From: Gemmatimonadota bacterium
Lineage (GTDB): Bacteria > Latescibacterota > UBA2968 > UBA8231
NCBI GenBank assembly: GCA_009841115.1
Contig: VXML01000024.1
Location: 66,249 to 130,248, forward strand
DNA length: 64,000 bases
Direction: 5' to 3'
The position numbers and the translations under genes are program-made. The notes below the pieces were generated by a model. That model was not told where the DNA came from. It did no database searches and worked only from the letters and a program-made list of their open reading frames with translations. Positions 18,529 through 27,413 of the stretch are shown here, piece by piece; positions within the stretch are counted from its first letter, which is position 1; each line of letters opens with the position of its first letter.

Positions 18529-19347
18529 TCAGCGAATGGAACCAGCGGTCAGTCCTTTGACGAAGCGGCGCTGCATGGCAAGATAGAGTATAGTAACGGG
18601 CAGCGACAAGACCACGACGCCGGCGAAGATGTAGTTCCAGTTCTTGACGTACTTGTCTGAGAGAAAGCGCCAGAGCTGCACGAAGGCCAGTTCGCCCTTG
18701 TTGGTGCCCATGAGGATGAATGCGTGGGGAAAGTCGTTCCAGGTAAAAAGGCCCCAAAAGATGATGATCGTCACCGTGCAAGGAGTCAGCAGCGGGAAGA
18801 TCACGCGCCAGAAGGTACCAAAGGGCGTGCAGCCGTCGATCAGCGCTGCTTCTTCGAGGTCGCGGGGGATGGAGCGCATGAAGCCGCTGTAGATGAACAG
18901 GCATAATGGGAGGCCGTAGGACACGTAGTGCAGCCAAAGGGCAAAGTACGTGTAGCCGATGCCGAGGTAGTTGAATTGGCGCAAGAGCGGCAACATGAGG
19001 ATCTGGAACGGCACGGTGATCCCGGCGAGGAAGAAGATGCTCCAGAAATGGCCCGTGCGCATACGGCGGCGCGTGAGGGAGTACGCAGCCATGGAGGCGA
19101 CGACGATGAGGGTGGTGATGACGGCAACGCACATCAGCAAGCTGTTGAACATTGGCGCGGCTAGCTTGATGCCGGTGAAGATGTAGTGGTAGTTTTCGAG
19201 GGTCGGTGCCTCGGGGAGTGCTACGGGTGAGCGGACGATTTCCGGCAGGGTCTTGAACGAGTTGAGCAGCGCTAGAACACAGGGCGACACGTAGAGCAGC
19301 CCTAAGAGTAGCATCCCGATCTCGAAGAGGGGCAGGCGGCGTCTCAT
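18529..19347 (-). CDS. Carbohydrate ABC transporter permease, MalG-like
   Basis: EEAALIDGCTPFGTFWRVIFPLLTP (EAA motif), six TM pattern. Confidence 0.88.
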   Translation of the reverse strand: MRRRLPLFEIGMLLLGLLYVSPCVLALLNSFKTLPEIVRSPVALPEAPTLENYHYIFTGIKLAAPMFNSLLMCVAVITTLIVVASMAAYSLTRRRMRTGHFWSIFFLAGITVPFQILMLPLLRQFNYLGIGYTYFALWLHYVSYGLPLCLFIYSGFMRSIPRDLEEAALIDGCTPFGTFWRVIFPLLTPCTVTIIIFWGLFTWNDFPHAFILMGTNKGELAFVQLWRFLSDKYVKNWNYIFAGVVVLSLPVTILYLAMQRRFVKGLTAGSIR

Positions 19348-20252
19348 AGGTCGGTCTCGCGGCGCTGGAAAAAGGCGACTTGCAGGGCGGCGACTAAGAC
19401 CAAGAAGGCGAAGACGACAAAGGCAATGGCCGAAGCATAGCCCTGGCGGTCGTTTTCCGTGCCGAGCCAGTAGATGTAGTAGCCAGCGGTAAAGGTGCGA
19501 TAGCCGGGGCCGCCTTGGGTGGTGACCAAGATCTGCGGGAATAGGTTGATGCCGGTGATCAGGGCGATGACCGAGTTGGTCTTAATCATCGGCATCAGCA
19601 CTGGGACTTGGACGCGATAGAAGGTGGCTAAAGGACCGGCTCCGTCGATTTGTGCCGCCTCGTAGAGTTCGTTGGGGATGGTTTGTAGCCCGGCGAGAAA
19701 GATGGTGGTGTAGAAGCCAAGGCCGTGCCAGAGGACTAAGGCGAGGATGAAGTAGGGCACCAGCGCTGGATCGCCCATCCAGTCTTGGGCCAGCGCGTCG
19801 AAACCAAAGGCGCGCAGCAGGGTGTTTATGGCGCCGGTGCGGTAGTTGGCCAGATATTGGAAGAGTAGGGCGCTGACGAGGATGCTGAGGATAAATGGGT
19901 AGAAAAACAGGCCGCGCACTAGGCCGCGCATGACTTTCATGCGGTCTAGGAGCACGGCCAAGACCAGAGACAGCGAGGTGTAGCCGACGACGATCATGGC
20001 CGTCTCAAAGAGGGTGAAGCGCAAAGCGGCGAAGAAGCGGTCGTCGTCGAGTAACTCGCGGAAGTTGTCCAAGCCGATAAAACGGGGGTCTTTGGTCCAG
20101 CCAGACCAGTCGGTCAGGCCGTAGGCAAACCCGAGCAGAGTCGGTAGGGCGAAAAAGGCTAGGTAGAGGAGTATGGCTGGGCCGCAGAGCAGGGCCGAGG
20201 CAGTGGATTTTTCGACGGAAGCGCGCTGCATTGCGCAGGGTGTAGTAAACAA
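19344..20252 (-). CDS. Sugar ABC transporter permease, MalF/UgpA-like
   Basis: LYEAAQIDGAGPLATFYRVQVPVLMPMI (EAA motif); TM pattern. Real start may be 20231. Confidence 0.88.
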   Translation of the reverse strand: MFTTPCAMQRASVEKSTASALLCGPAILLYLAFFALPTLLGFAYGLTDWSGWTKDPRFIGLDNFRELLDDDRFFAALRFTLFETAMIVVGYTSLSLVLAVLLDRMKVMRGLVRGLFFYPFILSILVSALLFQYLANYRTGAINTLLRAFGFDALAQDWMGDPALVPYFILALVLWHGLGFYTTIFLAGLQTIPNELYEAAQIDGAGPLATFYRVQVPVLMPMIKTNSVIALITGINLFPQILVTTQGGPGYRTFTAGYYIYWLGTENDRQGYASAIAFVVFAFLVLVAALQVAFFQRRETDL

Positions 20253-20295
20253 AGGGGCCTAGGATGTCAAGCGCTGCTTGGTCAATGAGGATACT

Positions 20296-21201
20296 ATGAG
20301 CGAAGTACTGACGCAGTACCGCAGGCACAAGGGGCTGTTGCTGCTGGTGGCACCAGGGCTGGCCTTTTTCCTCGTCTTCAATTATCTGCCCATGTTCGGG
20401 CTGGTGCTCGCCTTTAAGGAGTTTCGCCTGAGCGCCGGGATCTTGGGCAGCGAGTGGAGCGGGTTGGAGAATTTCTCTCGCCTCTTCGGTGGGGCCGACT
20501 TTCCCAATGCCCTGCGCAACACGGTCACCATCAGCTTATTGCGCTTGCTGTTCGGCTTTTTTGCGCCGATCGCGCTGGCGCTGATGCTCAACGAGATTCG
20601 CGTTTCCTGGTACAAGCGCACCGTGCAGACGGTGACCTATATCCCTTACTTTCTCTCGTGGGTGATCTTGGGCGGCATCTTTCTGATGATTTTCTCGCAG
20701 AGCGGACCGGCCAACCAGATCACCCAACTCTTCGGCGTCTCCCCGATTGAGTTCCTCACCAACGACTTCTGGTTTATCGTCGTGGTCATTGCCACGGGGA
20801 TCTGGCAGGCGGCTGGCTATGGGGCGGTGATCTACTTGGCAGCACTGGCTGGAATTTCTCCCGACCTGTACGAGGCGGCCGTTGTAGATGGGGCCGGGCG
20901 CTGGAAGCAGACCTTGCACATCACTATCCCGGGGCTGGTGCCGACGATTATCACGCTTTTCATCCTCAATCTCGGCCATGTGCTCAACGCGGGTTTCGAC
21001 CAGATTTACAACATGTACAATCCCATGGTGTACGACGCGGCCGACATCATCGACACCTACGTTCTGCGGCGGATCGTGCTGATGGATTTTGGACTGGCTA
21101 CAGGGGCCGGGCTTTTTAAATCAGTGGTCGGCTTGTTGATGGTGGTGCTGGCTAACTCGCTGGCCCGGCGGCTCAGCGGAGGGGAGCAGGGCATATGGTA
21201 A
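20296..21201 (+). CDS. ABC transporter permease, LplB-like
   Basis: GLLLLVAPGLAFFLVFNYLPMFGLVLAFKEF; LYEAAVVDGAGRWKQTLHITIPGLVPTI. Confidence 0.88.
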   Translation: MSEVLTQYRRHKGLLLLVAPGLAFFLVFNYLPMFGLVLAFKEFRLSAGILGSEWSGLENFSRLFGGADFPNALRNTVTISLLRLLFGFFAPIALALMLNEIRVSWYKRTVQTVTYIPYFLSWVILGGIFLMIFSQSGPANQITQLFGVSPIEFLTNDFWFIVVVIATGIWQAAGYGAVIYLAALAGISPDLYEAAVVDGAGRWKQTLHITIPGLVPTIITLFILNLGHVLNAGFDQIYNMYNPMVYDAADIIDTYVLRRIVLMDFGLATGAGLFKSVVGLLMVVLANSLARRLSGGEQGIW

Positions 21202-22073
21202 GCCGCACGCGAGGCGAGAAGATCTTTAACGTCTTTAACTTGACGGTGTTGGGATTGGTCGGGTTGATGGCGCTCTATCCGTTCGTGTACACTATTTCGA
21301 TGTCGTTGAGCAGCGCCGCTGAAGCTATGCGCGCCAGCCTGCACCTCTACCCAAGGGACATTTCGCTGACCTCGTACCGCATGGTGCTGTCTAATCCTGA
21401 GATCGTTACGGGGTTCACCAATTCGATTTTGCGCACGGTGTTGGGCACGGCGCTGACGCTCTTTTTTACTTGCCTGACGGCCTACCCGCTGGCCCGACGC
21501 GAAATGCCCCACCGCAGTCCGCTGCTGTTCTTGGTGCTTTTCACCATGCTCTTCAGCGGCGGCATTGTGCCCAACTACTTATTGGTCAAGAACCTGGGGC
21601 TGATCGACTCAATATGGGCGCTGGTGCTGCCGCAGATGCTGACGGCCTTCAACATCATCGTGGTCAAGAATTTCTTTCAGGCCATTCCCGAAAGCTTGGC
21701 CGAGTCGGCCAAAATCGACGGAGCCAGTGAGTTTAATATTCTCTTTAGGATATACGTGCCTCTCTCCAAGCCGGTGCTGGCGACGATTGGGTTGTGGACG
21801 GCGGTGGCGCACTGGAACCACTGGTTCGATGCCATGCTCTATATCGCGTCGGACGAGAATCAGGTCTTGCAGACCTTTTTGCAGCGGATTGTCATCGAGA
21901 ACAGCATCGAGTTGATCGAACAGGGGTTGGTCGATCCGAACATCACCGAATTCACGCCCGAGACGATCAAGGCGGCGACCGTGGTCGTTACCATCCTGCC
22001 GATGCTGTTGGTCTATCCATTCGTGCAGAAGTACTTCGTGCGCGGGATTATGTTGGGGAGCGTCAAGGAGTAA
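21195..22073 (+). CDS. Carbohydrate ABC transporter permease, LplC/YtcP-like
   Basis: MLFSGGIVPNYLLVKNLGLIDSIWALVLP; ESLAESAKIDGASEFNILFRIYVPLSKPVLATI. Confidence 0.88.
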   Translation: MVSRTRGEKIFNVFNLTVLGLVGLMALYPFVYTISMSLSSAAEAMRASLHLYPRDISLTSYRMVLSNPEIVTGFTNSILRTVLGTALTLFFTCLTAYPLARREMPHRSPLLFLVLFTMLFSGGIVPNYLLVKNLGLIDSIWALVLPQMLTAFNIIVVKNFFQAIPESLAESAKIDGASEFNILFRIYVPLSKPVLATIGLWTAVAHWNHWFDAMLYIASDENQVLQTFLQRIVIENSIELIEQGLVDPNITEFTPETIKAATVVVTILPMLLVYPFVQKYFVRGIMLGSVKE

Positions 22074-22120
22074 ATACAGTGGTCAGTGGTCGATGATCGG
22101 TGGTCGGTGATCGGTGATCG

Positions 22121-22148
22121 GTAGGGGCGACCGGCCGGTCGCCCCTAC
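22121..22148. repeat. 28-bp perfect palindrome in convergent intergenic region
   Basis: gtaggggcgaccggccggtcgcccctac equals its reverse complement; preceded by ggtcggtgatcggtgatcggt tandem repeats. Confidence 0.9.
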
Positions 22149-22187
22149 GTGGGTGTACAGGATGCCATCAGACCCTAACCACCATCC

Positions 22188-23015
22188 TCACATCTGGAAG
22201 CCGCCGGCCACTAACATCGATACGCCGGTGAGGTACTCGGCTTCTTCTGAAGCGAGAAAGGCCACGGTGCGGGCTACGTCCTCGGGCGTGCCGATGCGGC
22301 CCAAGGGAGTTTGCGCTTCGAGGTCGTGGACTAGGGCGGCTGTGGTGTCGGCGTCTGGTTCGTCGCGCTGGGCGAGGCCCGCGGCGATGTAGTGGGTGCG
22401 CTCGGTGAGGGTGTTGCCCGGGCAGACGGCGTTGACGTTGATCCGGTGGGGGGCAAGCTCGCCAGCGAGGGATTGGGTAAAGCCGATGATGGCGAATTTG
22501 GACGTGCAGTACGCAGCGTAGCGCGGGATCCCTTGGCGTCCGGCCGTAGAGGCCATGTTGATGATTTTGCCGCCGTCGCCGCGATCGATTAAGTGCCGGG
22601 CCACAGCGCGCGAGCAAAGAAACGTACCCTTGACGTTGACGGTTTGCACTTGGTCCCAAGCGGCTTCGCTTAGATCGACGACTGGAACGCGGTCTGGCCC
22701 GGGGCGCGAGCCAGCGTTATTGACTAGTAGGTCGATGCGACCAAAGCGGTCGAGCGCGTTTTGCACCATGCCTTCGACTTGGTCGGCGTCGGATACGTCG
22801 GCTTCCACTGCAAGGGCCTGCTGGCCGACGGCTTCGACTTCGGCGACGAGGGCGGGCAGACCGCCCCAGCCAGACTCGCTGTAGGGCTGGGCGTGTAAGT
22901 CATTGACTACGAGGTCGCAGCCTTCGCGCGCTAGGCGCTGGCAGATGGCGCGGCCAATGCCGTGTTCGCCGCCCGCGCCAGTGACGAGGGCGACTTTGCC
23001 GTTGAGATTGTACAT
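22188..23015 (-). CDS. SDR family oxidoreductase
   Basis: KVALVTGAGGEHGIGRAICQRLA, NNAGSRPG, YAAYCTSKFAIIGFTQSLA, INVNAVCPGN. Confidence 0.9.
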   Translation of the reverse strand: MYNLNGKVALVTGAGGEHGIGRAICQRLAREGCDLVVNDLHAQPYSESGWGGLPALVAEVEAVGQQALAVEADVSDADQVEGMVQNALDRFGRIDLLVNNAGSRPGPDRVPVVDLSEAAWDQVQTVNVKGTFLCSRAVARHLIDRGDGGKIINMASTAGRQGIPRYAAYCTSKFAIIGFTQSLAGELAPHRINVNAVCPGNTLTERTHYIAAGLAQRDEPDADTTAALVHDLEAQTPLGRIGTPEDVARTVAFLASEEAEYLTGVSMLVAGGFQM

Positions 23016-23110
23016 GAGGTTCTCCGCATGATTAAGGAGTTGAGTGGCAGCATTGTGACGACGGTGTGTAGATCTCACATTCTTGTTGCTATAGAAGTTA
23101 GAAATGTCGG

Positions 23111-23509
23111 TTACGTTACCTGCTCGAACAGCGCAAATTTAGATGCTTTTTTATCAAAAGTGAGAACGCCATCACAATTTGAAAATTTTGCTGAATGTGC
23201 AATTAACAAATCTGCAAGATCTATTTTGTTTGCCTGAGCAGACGAGAGAGTTCTTTGCAGAGCAGATTGAGCCTCAAATATCAAAATGGGCATAAGGAGA
23301 AGTTTCTGCAGAGACGCGCGGATTTCCTCTCGTGGGATTTCATATACAGATTCGAGTACCCAGATGGTTTCAAGCACGACGAGCAAAGGAACGAAAAAGG
23401 GTTCGTTTTTACCTTCTGCTCTTTTAAAAAGTCTGTACACAATTTCTGCTTGTTTTTTATCATCCCGTACAAGAAAGCGAACGAGCACATTTGTGTCTAA
23501 TGCTTTCAC
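23111..23509 (-). CDS. PIN-domain toxin, VapC-like
   Basis: MKALDTNVLVRFLVRDD ... ETIWVLES ... DLADLLIAHSAKFSNCDGVLTFDKKASK. Confidence 0.88.
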   Translation of the reverse strand: MKALDTNVLVRFLVRDDKKQAEIVYRLFKRAEGKNEPFFVPLLVVLETIWVLESVYEIPREEIRASLQKLLLMPILIFEAQSALQRTLSSAQANKIDLADLLIAHSAKFSNCDGVLTFDKKASKFALFEQVT

Positions 23510-23760
23510 TTAAAACGCACCTTCATTCTTTGTCTAATTCCAGACTTCATTTGGTGAACCGAAACAGGCTTTCTGTCAGATTTATACAGCTCCCCGAAAA
23601 TTTCATCTACTTTTACTGTTTTGGTCATAGGCTTTAGAAGTGCTTCACCATTTTCTGTAAGCATAAAATCGACTTTATCGCCTTCACGGAGTTGAAGAGC
23701 ATCGCGGACGGTTTTGGGAATTGTGACTTGCCCCTTGCTTGTTAGCGTCGCTATTGCCAT
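23506..23760 (-). CDS. AbrB/MazE/SpoVT-family antitoxin
   Basis: TLTSKGQVTIPKTVRDALQLREGDKVDFML; 4-bp overlap with PIN gene. Confidence 0.9.
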   Translation of the reverse strand: MAIATLTSKGQVTIPKTVRDALQLREGDKVDFMLTENGEALLKPMTKTVKVDEIFGELYKSDRKPVSVHQMKSGIRQRMKVRFK

Positions 23761-23869
23761 ACTGAGCTCCTCTTATTAAATGTCTGTTTTGAGGGTTTAT
23801 TTCTTACTTAAAAGTAAGGAAAATAACACCTGAACGCAAATATTTCTGACGCGCCATAGCGGACGACGA

Positions 23870-25837
23870 TCAGGAGACGGTGAAGCTATTGCCGGTCATG
23901 ACGGTGAAGCTATTGCCGGTCATGCCGGTGAAGTAGTCGACGATAAGCCAGAACCCGGCCGAGCCGAAGCCGCCTAGGGCCATACCGAGGAAGAAGGGGC
24001 GTAACTGGGTATAAACCCGAGCACCGCCGTACTTGAGGATGGCGGCCTTTAGTAGCCAAGCGATGAAGACCGAAAACCAGAGATGGTACATAGGTGCTGT
24101 CATGCCCAAGGTCATCCCGATGGGGTGGATGGGGAAGCCGGCGAAGCGATTCTTGACGTAGGACATGATGCCCATGAGGCCCGCGCCTAGGATCGTGAAG
24201 GCCATGTGCCAGGACTGAGTCGATTGGGGGTTGTTGAGGTTGTGGGTGATCCAGTTGCCAGTGAATGCGGGCAGACCACTGAACTGCCAGCCTACTAGGT
24301 TGATACCTCCGTACTGATAGGACAGTTCGACGATGGCCCAGGCAGAGCCGGCTAGGGTGACGAGGATGGCTCCAGCCACGGCCCAGAACAGCCGCCGTCC
24401 TTCTAGAGCCGTCTCTTGGGCCAGTTTCACGCCGGTCGCTGCCGAGGCCATCACAAAGGTGCGCACGTCCGCCGCCCAAGCGAAATTCAGCCCTAGAATG
24501 GTCAGCCCTGGCGCTCCCACTAGGGAACTGCCTAGCGCATTGACCGTGAAGACGGGGGCCGCTACCGTGGCCCGGTATGAAGCTAGGCCTGTCTGGGCGA
24601 TGATCCGCGTCAGCCCGATGAAGATGACCATGGACATGGTGAGAAAGACCGCTGCCGTGAGTAGGTTCAGCCCCGCGGCCAACAGCCAGCCTAGTGCCAG
24701 CAGGCTGCCTAGCAGAGTGCCGAAGACAGCCGTCCGGTAGGAAAGCAATTCGCCACGGTCGTCGATATCCGGGTCGCCGACGAAGGCTTTGCGCAGCACG
24801 TCCCGCAAGTGACGCCGGCCGTGCCAGAAGCCGGCGAACACTAGGAACAACAGAGCACCTTGGGCCATATGGGCGACGCTGGGTGAAGCTGGATCGGAGA
24901 AGGGCTGCACAGGGCCAATGCTCCAGCCGAGCATGCGCTCCAGTCCCGTCTGCAGCAGGGCGAGGAAGGCGAAAAACCAGACCCCGAATCCCACGTCTAG
25001 GCTCAGTAGATAGGAGAGGCCGATGACCTCGAAACGGGGCGAGCAGCGCAGGTGGATCGAATTTTGCAGAATCGGAATGGAAGCATCCAAGCTGATCGAT
25101 GGGATGAAGTGATAATACTTGTGCAGCGCTTCTAGGCCGTTGATCAGGAAGGGAATCAGAAAGCCAATCCACATCAAGTAGTTGCGGAAGAAGGGTGGCA
25201 GCTTCCGATCCGGCTCTTCGGCGCTCATCTCTAGGGGAAGCACCGCCATGGGAAAGAGCAGCTTCTCGCGCTCGATCCACTGTTTGCGCAGGATGACCAG
25301 CAGGCAGAGCGTGATGAAATAGATGGTGATCGCGAATAGACTCCAGATCAGCAGCGGCGGTCCCCAGGCTCCCCAGGAGACCGGCTCGCCTCGGGTGCCG
25401 CCTTCAAAGAGCTTCCACACCGCGTCCCGACCGTCGGGCACCAGCCACGGCGGGATATGTGGCTGGATTAGCTGCGCCCATTCGTTTTCAGGCGTGGCGT
25501 AGTAGAAGAAGCCGCCTAGTAGGGGAATCAGGTTGAGGGTGAAACCCCAAGAGGGGATGGCCGCGGCGACGATCATCATGATATAGATGGTGACTAGCTC
25601 GCCACGTCTCAGGGCCGGTCCGCCGAGCAGGCGGACCAGCGGGTTAAGCATCAAAGTAAGCGGCAGGAAAAGGAAGATCGCCGCACCGGTCGAGAAGTCG
25701 GCACCCATGGGTGAGCCGCGTAGTACTAGCACGCCGAAGGGTTCGCCGGCGGCGATGATGAAACTGCCGAGCAGTCCTAGGAGTACCGCTCGTCTTGATA
25801 CGCCGTGACTGGACTTTACAGGGGCTTGTGCCATCAC
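23870..25837 (-). CDS. Multi-TM protein, DUF6785-like (paralog 2)
   Basis: LIPLLGGFFYYATPENEWAQLIQPHIPPW motif shared with 15320-17218; many TM segments. Confidence 0.7.
   Translation of the reverse strand: MMAQAPVKSSHGVSRRAVLLGLLGSFIIAAGEPFGVLVLRGSPMGADFSTGAAIFLFLPLTLMLNPLVRLLGGPALRRGELVTIYIMMIVAAAIPSWGFTLNLIPLLGGFFYYATPENEWAQLIQPHIPPWLVPDGRDAVWKLFEGGTRGEPVSWGAWGPPLLIWSLFAITIYFITLCLLVILRKQWIEREKLLFPMAVLPLEMSAEEPDRKLPPFFRNYLMWIGFLIPFLINGLEALHKYYHFIPSISLDASIPILQNSIHLRCSPRFEVIGLSYLLSLDVGFGVWFFAFLALLQTGLERMLGWSIGPVQPFSDPASPSVAHMAQGALLFLVFAGFWHGRRHLRDVLRKAFVGDPDIDDRGELLSYRTAVFGTLLGSLLALGWLLAAGLNLLTAAVFLTMSMVIFIGLTRIIAQTGLASYRATVAAPVFTVNALGSSLVGAPGLTILGLNFAWAADVRTFVMASAATGVKLAQETALEGRRLFWAVAGAILVTLAGSAWAIVELSYQYGGINLVGWQFSGLPAFTGNWITHNLNNPQSTQSWHMAFTILGAGLMGIMSYVKNRFAGFPIHPIGMTLGMTAPMYHLWFSVFIAWLLKAAILKYGGARVYTQLRPFFLGMALGGFGSAGFWLIVDYFTGMTGNSFTVMTGNSFTVS
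23876..23923. repeat. 24-bp perfect tandem duplication at 3' end of the DUF6785-like gene
   Basis: gacggtgaagctattgccggtcat x2; encodes MTGNSFTV twice. Confidence 0.92.
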
Positions 25838-25840
25838 TCC

Positions 25841-27352
25841 TTATCTTCCAGCCACAATCCCCGGCCCGTAATCCGCCATCGCGGTCACGATGTACTCGTT
25901 GAGCAAGTGTTCCTCGTGTGCAAGGCCGAACGTCCAGATTCGGCGATACATCTCCTCGACGACTGACTGGTATTGCGGATCAGGTGCGAGGTTATGCATC
26001 TGTCCGGGATCGCTCTCCAAGTCGTATAGTTCGTCGTAGTCAAATCCATTGTAAACGAATCGCCACTTGTCAGTGACGGCGGAACGTTGGATGCCATAGG
26101 TCTCGTTCCCATTCGTCTGGAAGAAGAGCGCATCGCGCCAGGCGGCAGGTGTTTCGCCTTTGAGTAACGGCATCAGGCTGGTACCGGCAAACTCCACAGT
26201 GCTCTCCACTGCGCCCATCTCGAGCAATGTCGGCGCGAAGTCACAGAGCGACACGAACTCGTCGCTCACTACGCCCTGCTGCCCGCCCGGCATCTTCGCG
26301 ATCAACGGCACGTGGTAGCAGCTTAGAAACGACGGCAGGCCTTTACACCACAGGCCGTGATCGCCCAAGTAGTCGCCGTGGTCGGAGAGATAGAGAATGA
26401 TCGCGTCTTCGTACTCGCCGCGCTCTTTGAGCTTGTCGATTAGCCGCCCGAAGAGCCAGTCCTCATAGGTACAGAACGCCAAGTAGTGCTTGATCGCGTC
26501 CTGATGTTCCTCTCGCGTCAACTGAGCAAAGCGGTCGCGGGTGCGGCGGTAGAGGGCTGGTTTGTCGTCCATCGAATCGTCGAAGGTGTCCGGTAGTGGG
26601 AATTCCACGCCTTCATACAGATCGAGGAAACGCTTGGGTGCGACATACGGATCGTGCGGACCGAGGGTGCCAACATACAGGCACCACGGCTCGTTCCCGT
26701 CTAATGCCTCCATTTTTGCTAGCGCGGTATCGACCACTGTGCGGTCGCCGAATGGGTTGTCTTCTTTCCCGTCGCGAAAATACTGCGCTAGGAAGGGATG
26801 GCTGTTGTCGCCATAGTGGATGTACGGACGCATCCCCGCTCGCCTGATCTCGCCGGGGGCACGCTCGTTGCCGCCGTGGTCTCCGGCATATCGTTGCAAA
26901 TTGCGTAGTTCGCGTTCACGGGCTGCAGCGTCCTGCTCGTCGCGATTCAATCGTCTGCTGGGGTGCGTGCTTCCCGGCGAGACGTACTCCCAACCATAGT
27001 CGTGCGGCTGTTGATAGTTGCTGACATGCCACTTGCCCGAAAAGAGCATGCGATAACCCGCCTCCTGCATGTCCACGCTCCAGGGGCGGATGTGGTCTTT
27101 CAAGCCACGGGTGATGGCATTGGCGACGTTTACGTTGTGCCAGACGCCGTGCTGGGTTGGCATCAGGCCGGTCATGAATGACGCACGCGACGGGCAGCAG
27201 TGCGGTGACGGGCAGAAGGCGCGACTGAAGGTGATGCTCTCCTCGCGGAACTCGTCGAGTACGGGTGTCTTGGCCTTGTACGCGTCGTTAGGTAACACGG
27301 AGCACGCCCGTTGCTGGTCGGTCATGAAGATCAGTATGTTCGGCTTGGTCAT
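25841..27352 (-). CDS. Sulfatase
   Basis: KPNILIFMTDQQRACSVLP; SPHCCPSRASFMTGL (CxPSR); GKWHVSN; YLSDHGDYLGDHGLW. Confidence 0.9.
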   Translation of the reverse strand: MTKPNILIFMTDQQRACSVLPNDAYKAKTPVLDEFREESITFSRAFCPSPHCCPSRASFMTGLMPTQHGVWHNVNVANAITRGLKDHIRPWSVDMQEAGYRMLFSGKWHVSNYQQPHDYGWEYVSPGSTHPSRRLNRDEQDAAARERELRNLQRYAGDHGGNERAPGEIRRAGMRPYIHYGDNSHPFLAQYFRDGKEDNPFGDRTVVDTALAKMEALDGNEPWCLYVGTLGPHDPYVAPKRFLDLYEGVEFPLPDTFDDSMDDKPALYRRTRDRFAQLTREEHQDAIKHYLAFCTYEDWLFGRLIDKLKERGEYEDAIILYLSDHGDYLGDHGLWCKGLPSFLSCYHVPLIAKMPGGQQGVVSDEFVSLCDFAPTLLEMGAVESTVEFAGTSLMPLLKGETPAAWRDALFFQTNGNETYGIQRSAVTDKWRFVYNGFDYDELYDLESDPGQMHNLAPDPQYQSVVEEMYRRIWTFGLAHEEHLLNEYIVTAMADYGPGIVAGR

Positions 27353-27413
27353 TTTTTTTGTGAGTTAGGAGGGCACAGGGTTCGATTCGGAAGGGACAGA
27401 TTTTATAAAAAAG

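Noticed and set aside
22081-22125. Short ggtgatcggt repeats as a possible CRISPR remnant
   Set aside because: Repeats are contiguous without spacers and no cas genes are present.
23910-25280. 456-aa minus-strand ORF in another frame of the DUF6785-like gene
   Set aside because: Arg/Pro/His-rich translation with no domain; the 655-aa frame has coherent TM segments.
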